From positions 1 through 17,410 of the forward strand of contig LMAD01000036.1 in NCBI GenBank assembly GCA_001443545.1: 17,410 bases of DNA, written 5' to 3'. Made by a program: the position numbers and the translations under genes. How positions within the stretch are numbered: position 1 is the stretch's first letter; each line of letters begins with the position of its first letter. Below, piece after piece: positions 13,755 to 17,410 of this stretch. The notes below the pieces were generated by a model. That model searched no databases. It saw only the letters and a program-made list of their open reading frames with translations, and had not been told where the DNA came from. The stretch is from Acidimicrobiaceae bacterium RAAP-2. Lineage in GTDB: Bacteria; Actinomycetota; Acidimicrobiia; Acidimicrobiales; RAAP-2.

Positions 13755-16700
13755 ATGCGTAGGGCGCGAACGAAGGTGTCAAGTCGGATTTGGGCGACCA
13801 TCGTGTGCTCGAGCGTCCTCACGAGCGCGGCGTTGTCCACGCTGGACGTCCCCGTCGCCTCTGGCGCTACCCCGTGGACGGCGAGCACCGCGCCGCTCGG
13901 TGGCATCACCACATACGCCAACCCGGACGTGACCTTCGGCAAAGTCGTTCCTGGTGCAACCAGTGACCCGGAAGCCTGCCCGAGCACCACGTGGTGCGTG
14001 GCCGTGGGGTCCTACGACGACGCCAGCGGGCACCTCCAGGGTCTGATCGAGACGTTCTCGGGTGGGAACTGGATAGCACAGACGGCGCCGCTCACTAACC
14101 TCGGCCCGACGCCAGCGAGCAACCCAGGCGTGTACTTCTACGCCCTGTCGTGTCCGAGCACCACGTCGTGCGTGGCCGTGGGCAGCTACGACGACACCTC
14201 GGGAAACCAGCAGGGTCTGATCGAGACGTTGTCGGGTGGGAACTGGACGTCACAGACGGCGCCGCTCACCAACCTCAGCCCGACGGCAGCGACCGACCCG
14301 ATGGTGACGCTCACTGGTCTGTCGTGCCCGCTCGCTACCTCCTGCGTCGCGGTCGGCTCCTACAGTGGCACTCGCCAGGACGCGCTCATCGAGACACTGT
14401 CGGGACAGACCTGGACGTCGAGCACCGCGCCACTGACTGGGCTGAATCCCGACACCATCCCCGACTCGAAGCTGTTAGGGCTCTCGTGTGCCACAGCCGG
14501 CTCGTGCGTGGCCGTGGGCCAGTATCAGGACATCACTAACGCCTACCAGGGTCTGATCGAGACCCTCTCGAATGGGTCGTGGTCGCCCAGTGAGGCGCCG
14601 ATTGGTGGACTGAACCCGGTGTCGGTGTCGAACCCCATCGTGCTTCTAACCAGTCTGTCGTGCCCGCTCGCTACCTCCTGCGTCGCGGTCGGGTTCTACG
14701 ATGCCGCCACCGGTGAGCAGGGTCTGATCGAGACCCTCGCCAACGGAGGTTGGGCGGCGAGCACCGCGCCAACGAGCGGGCTGTCCCCGGCCGCGGCCGA
14801 CCCCCCCGCTGACCCCCTCACGAGTGTTTCGTGTTCGAGTGACGCCACCTGTGTAATCCTCGCGTCCTACACCGACACCTCGGGATACCAGCAGGGCCTC
14901 ATTGAGACCCTCACCAACGGGATCTGGGCGGCGAGTACCGCGACAGCGAGCGCTTCGCTGAGCCCGGCGGCCGCCACCCTCAACGATCCGACCGTGAGTC
15001 TCACTGGTCTGTCGTGCCCGAACACCGCCTCGTGCGTCGCGGTCGGCTCCTACGTCGACTCCTCGAGGAACCAGCAGGGTCTCATCGAGACCCTCGCCAG
15101 TGGGACCTGGACGGCGAGCACCGCGCCGACGAACACGACGTTGAACCCGGCGGCGGCCACGAATCCCGCGGTGAGCCTGGCGGCCGTCTCGTGCCCAGTC
15201 GCCGGCACGTGCACGGCCGTGGGCACCTACACCGACGTCTCGGGGAATCAGCAGGGCCTGATCGAGAGCGCACTCGCCACGACGCCCCCGACCCCGACCA
15301 CCTGCACCTGGACCGACGCCAACGGCGCCACCAACAACGACTGGTCCAACGGTGGGAACTGGTCCGGAGCCGGCTGCACCGGTACGGGCGGTCCCCCGGC
15401 CGGTGCCTCGCTGGTCTTTCCCACCCCGATCCCCAACGGCGCCACCCCGACCAACGACCTGGCCGCCGATACCGTCTTTGACAGCCTCACCATCGATGAC
15501 GGCTACACCATCTCGGGTAACGCGATCACGCTCGATCCCGCTTCGGGCACCGGCATCACCGTCACCGGCGGGGCGACGGTGACGATCAACACGCCGATCG
15601 TGCTCGGTGTCAGCCAGACGTTCTCGGCCACGAACACCCCGACCCACCTCTTTGGCGCCATCAGTGACGCCAGCCACGGGTACGGCCTCACCTTGAGCGG
15701 CGACCTCTGGAACGTGGACCCACTCAGCGGCGGTGGCGGCGCGGGGTCGAACACCTACGGCGGCGGCACGACGATTGACGGCAACGGCTACACGAGCCTC
15801 GCCACCAACGACGGGTTCGGTGCGGGAACCGTGACCATCACCTCGGGGTCGACCCTGCTCGTGGACTCGAGCGTGACCCTCGCCAACGCCGTCACGGTGA
15901 GCGGGAGCGGTATGGGTGGCGACGGTGCGATCGCCCAAGGTGGTGGCGTGGCCGGGTCGACGTTGTCCGGCCCGGTCACCCTGGCCGGCGACACCACGGT
16001 GATCTCGCCCAACCAGGGACAGGCCCTCGCCTTCACCGGCGGGATCTCGGGTGGCTCTCAGTTGTTCGTCAACCAGACCAGCAGCGACCTGGGGACCGTC
16101 GTCGTCGCCTCGGCTGGCACCTTCAGCGGCGGGACCACGGTGGCCGGTGGCATCCTGCAGATCACGAATGGCTCCGCACTGGGCACGGGCCCGGTAATCG
16201 TCGACAGCGGCGCCACGATCCAAGAGTCGAGCGCCACGGGTATCACGGTCGGCAATCCGCTCACCCTCAACGGCGCCGGGGCCACGGGGGCGGGGGCCAG
16301 CGGCGCCCTCGAAGCCCTCGCCGGCACCGATGGCTGGGCGGGGTCGATCGCCCTCGGCTCGGCGTCGACGGTAGCGACCGACGCCGCCACCGCGACCCTG
16401 CTGCTCGTCTCGGGGGTGAGCGGTACCGGTCCACTGACAATCAACGCACCGGCCGCGGGAGACGGCGTGGTCGAACTCCTGCAGTCCGGGACCTTTAGCG
16501 GTGGGACGATCGTCGCCACCGGCGCCACCGCCCGCATCGCGAACGCCCAAGCGCTCTCGAGTGGGTCCGTGACGGTCCAAAGCGGGGGCGAACTCCAGGT
16601 GAACGCCGTCGCCAGTCTCGCCAACGCGCTCCACCTCGCCGGGACCGGCGTGCCCAGCGCGACCCTCGCCGGCGCACTCGAATGGTTCGGCGCGAACCTG

Positions 16701-17410
16701 ACGCTCACTCAACCCCTGACCATGGACAACTCGGCGAGCGTCGTCAACGTCGGTAGAGACGGTCACACCCTCACCCTGGCCGCGGGGGTCACCGGCACGG
16801 GCACGCTCTCGACCGCGGGCCCGGTCGTCCTGCCCCCTGGGGTCGACGCCAGCAACAGCCTGGGACTCGCCGCGCTCGCGGGGACGCTCCAGGTGGACGG
16901 CACCGTCGCCGACCAGACCTCGGCCACCTCCTCTACCAACGCGACGATCGATGGCGCGGGCACCAGCGCCGGTCTCACCGTCGGCTGTGACGCCACGCTG
17001 CACGCCGGCGACGGCGGACCGGGGACCCTCACCACGACCTCGGGACTGTCGCTCGGGTGCGCCAGTGGACCCGTCGCGCTCGACGTCGCCATCGACGGGA
17101 CTACTCCGGGCAGTGGTTACTCACAGGTCTCGGTGCAATCGGGCGCCGTCGCACTCGGCGGCGCCGCGCTCTCGGTGCACTTCGGGGCCGGGTTCACGTC
17201 GGCCCCCGGTGACGTCTACGACGTCATCGTCAACGGGGGCGGCCACGCCGTCACCGGTGAGCTCACGGACGGGGGCGGGTCGCTGAGCGAGGGGTCCACG
17301 CTCACCGTCGCCGGCCGGACCCTGCGGGTCAGCTACCTCGGCGGGGCGAGTGGCCACGACGTGACCCTCACCGACGTGACGAGCCCACCACCACCGGCAC
17401 CGGTGCCGGT
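13755..17410 (+). CDS. Giant secreted repeat protein, 3' end outside window
   Basis: A frame of 1218 codons with no stop, running off the window. The N-terminus is a signal peptide: MRRARTKVSSR, then a hydrophobic stretch (IWATIVCSSVLTSAALSTL), cleavage likely after VASGA (about 38). Residues 39-508 hold eight repeats marked by SC-x5-CVAVGSY, QQGLIETLS and W-T-x-STAP. From about 513 comes TWTDANG, DWSNGGNWSG and many Thr/Gly/Val-rich strands resembling autotransporter-associated repeats, with two clear units (GTFSGGTTVAGG near 16117 and GTFSGGTIVATG near 16489). The visible end is SPPPPAPVPV, perhaps a wall-spanning linker. It should be a cell-surface or released adhesin-like protein. Start ATG 13755 follows a G-run (13743-13748); GTG at 13752 is an equal alternative. 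The long minus-strand frame across it is a composition shadow. Confidence 0.88.
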   Translation, partial: MRRARTKVSSRIWATIVCSSVLTSAALSTLDVPVASGATPWTASTAPLGGITTYANPDVTFGKVVPGATSDPEACPSTTWCVAVGSYDDASGHLQGLIETFSGGNWIAQTAPLTNLGPTPASNPGVYFYALSCPSTTSCVAVGSYDDTSGNQQGLIETLSGGNWTSQTAPLTNLSPTAATDPMVTLTGLSCPLATSCVAVGSYSGTRQDALIETLSGQTWTSSTAPLTGLNPDTIPDSKLLGLSCATAGSCVAVGQYQDITNAYQGLIETLSNGSWSPSEAPIGGLNPVSVSNPIVLLTSLSCPLATSCVAVGFYDAATGEQGLIETLANGGWAASTAPTSGLSPAAADPPADPLTSVSCSSDATCVILASYTDTSGYQQGLIETLTNGIWAASTATASASLSPAAATLNDPTVSLTGLSCPNTASCVAVGSYVDSSRNQQGLIETLASGTWTASTAPTNTTLNPAAATNPAVSLAAVSCPVAGTCTAVGTYTDVSGNQQGLIESALATTPPTPTTCTWTDANGATNNDWSNGGNWSGAGCTGTGGPPAGASLVFPTPIPNGATPTNDLAADTVFDSLTIDDGYTISGNAITLDPASGTGITVTGGATVTINTPIVLGVSQTFSATNTPTHLFGAISDASHGYGLTLSGDLWNVDPLSGGGGAGSNTYGGGTTIDGNGYTSLATNDGFGAGTVTITSGSTLLVDSSVTLANAVTVSGSGMGGDGAIAQGGGVAGSTLSGPVTLAGDTTVISPNQGQALAFTGGISGGSQLFVNQTSSDLGTVVVASAGTFSGGTTVAGGILQITNGSALGTGPVIVDSGATIQESSATGITVGNPLTLNGAGATGAGASGALEALAGTDGWAGSIALGSASTVATDAATATLLLVSGVSGTGPLTINAPAAGDGVVELLQSGTFSGGTIVATGATARIANAQALSSGSVTVQSGGELQVNAVASLANALHLAGTGVPSATLAGALEWFGANLTLTQPLTMDNSASVVNVGRDGHTLTLAAGVTGTGTLSTAGPVVLPPGVDASNSLGLAALAGTLQVDGTVADQTSATSSTNATIDGAGTSAGLTVGCDATLHAGDGGPGTLTTTSGLSLGCASGPVALDVAIDGTTPGSGYSQVSVQSGAVALGGAALSVHFGAGFTSAPGDVYDVIVNGGGHAVTGELTDGGGSLSEGSTLTVAGRTLRVSYLGGASGHDVTLTDVTSPPPPAPVP
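13977..15278 (+). repeat. Eight cysteine-pair protein repeats, likely beta-propeller
   Basis: The first Cys codons lie at 13977, 14151, 14325, 14487, 14661, 14832, 15015 and 15192, so units are 162-183 bases (54-61 residues). Each has C-x6-C, a VAVG strand, Tyr, then LIET and (in seven) a Trp strand ending in STAP or similar. The N-terminus before repeat 1 carries a lone Trp/STAP half (13873-13902), and repeat 8 lacks that half. This is the circular offset expected of a closed propeller. Each Cys pair could form a disulfide within a blade. Unit 6 has CVILASY instead of CVAVGSY. Confidence 0.8.
14317..14692 (+). repeat. 40-base identical direct repeat in units 3 and 5
   Basis: Bases 14317-14356 and 14653-14692 are identical, covering the SCPLATSCVAVG segment of repeats 3 and 5. 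Unit 4 between them differs in many codons. Identity at silent positions points to recent duplication or gene conversion inside the array. Confidence 0.8.
15297..17380 (+). other. Autotransporter-like beta-strand repeat region
   Basis: This region of the giant protein has short Gly/Thr/Val strands in a right-handed beta-helix style. The entry motif TWTDANG with NWSG is like those that open autotransporter-associated beta-strand proteins. The segments starting near 16117 and 16489 match the passenger-associated repeat pattern GTFSGGTxVxxGxLxI. Four Cys codons are present in total (15304, 15376, 16987, 17059). No beta-barrel translocator is seen inside the window. Confidence 0.6.

Noticed and set aside
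13350..13990. Minus-strand frames across the small gene and the start of the secreted protein
   Set aside because: They overlap plus-strand coding with better codon bias and a signal peptide, and show no domain.
13977..15278. Regular spacing considered as a CRISPR or DNA satellite array
   Set aside because: The units are 162-183 bases, diverged, and in frame with conserved Cys and Trp codons, so they are protein repeats.
14646..17003. 785-codon minus-strand frame opposite the giant secreted protein
   Set aside because: Its product is an Arg/Gly/Asp/Val-rich string without domains. The plus strand has a signal peptide, regular repeats and an unbroken frame. GC-rich codon use leaves the antisense frame open.
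1..17410. Mobile elements, integrases, tRNA and rRNA genes
   Set aside because: No transposase or integrase motifs, no terminal inverted repeats with target duplications, and no tRNA-like cloverleaf or rRNA core were recognised by eye; a covariance-model search would settle the RNA part.

Overview
The window looks like chromosomal DNA of a high-GC Gram-positive bacterium (Actinomycetota), possibly Acidimicrobiia. The reasons are strong G/C preference at third codon positions on the right side, a LAL-type LuxR regulator, an ECF sigma factor with a zinc anti-sigma module, and SC-x5-CVAVG surface repeats that I associate with actinobacterial secreted proteins. The assignment is inference; there is no rRNA or other phylogenetic marker.

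Left part, 1-8625: a cell-surface glycan region. A C-terminal gene scrap (2-115, +) meets a leftward cluster head-on. In transcription order the cluster is a MOP flippase fused to a dolichol-phosphate-mannose-synthase-like GT2 domain (3851-5947), a GT2 with C-terminal membrane segments (2596-3561), a B12-binding radical SAM protein (1065-2537), and a second GT2 (186-1055). A 425-base divergent region separates this from a rightward polytopic membrane protein resembling GT-C transferases (6379-8625). Together they would make lipid-linked sugars, move them across the membrane and transfer or modify them outside. The final glycan cannot be read from the sequence. This part has clearly lower GC than the rest.

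Middle, 8626-10579: a leftward two-gene unit, a small DUF2892/YgaP-type membrane protein (9807-10040) followed by an ECF sigma factor carrying a zinc-finger anti-sigma domain in the same reading frame (8991-9785). A good internal ribosome binding site and ATG lie exactly at the domain junction. An ECF-like promoter (TTTGTATCC, 16-base spacer, CGTCTA) stands in front of the unit, so it may be self-regulating.

Right part, 10580-17410: a rightward 930-residue LAL ATPase/LuxR regulator, a 67-residue hypothetical protein, and a very long secreted protein that is open to the window edge (at least 1218 codons). The secreted protein has a signal peptide, eight cysteine-pair repeats of 54-61 residues that look like a beta-propeller, an autotransporter-type beta-strand repeat region, and the start of a Pro-rich stretch.

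Most notable items: the sigma/anti-sigma fusion with an internal start, the flippase/GT2 fusion, a CX7CX2C cysteine motif in the radical SAM protein, a 44-base near-perfect hairpin inside the flippase gene, and the propeller plus autotransporter-like surface protein in an apparently monoderm host. No tRNA, rRNA, CRISPR, transposase or integrase was seen.
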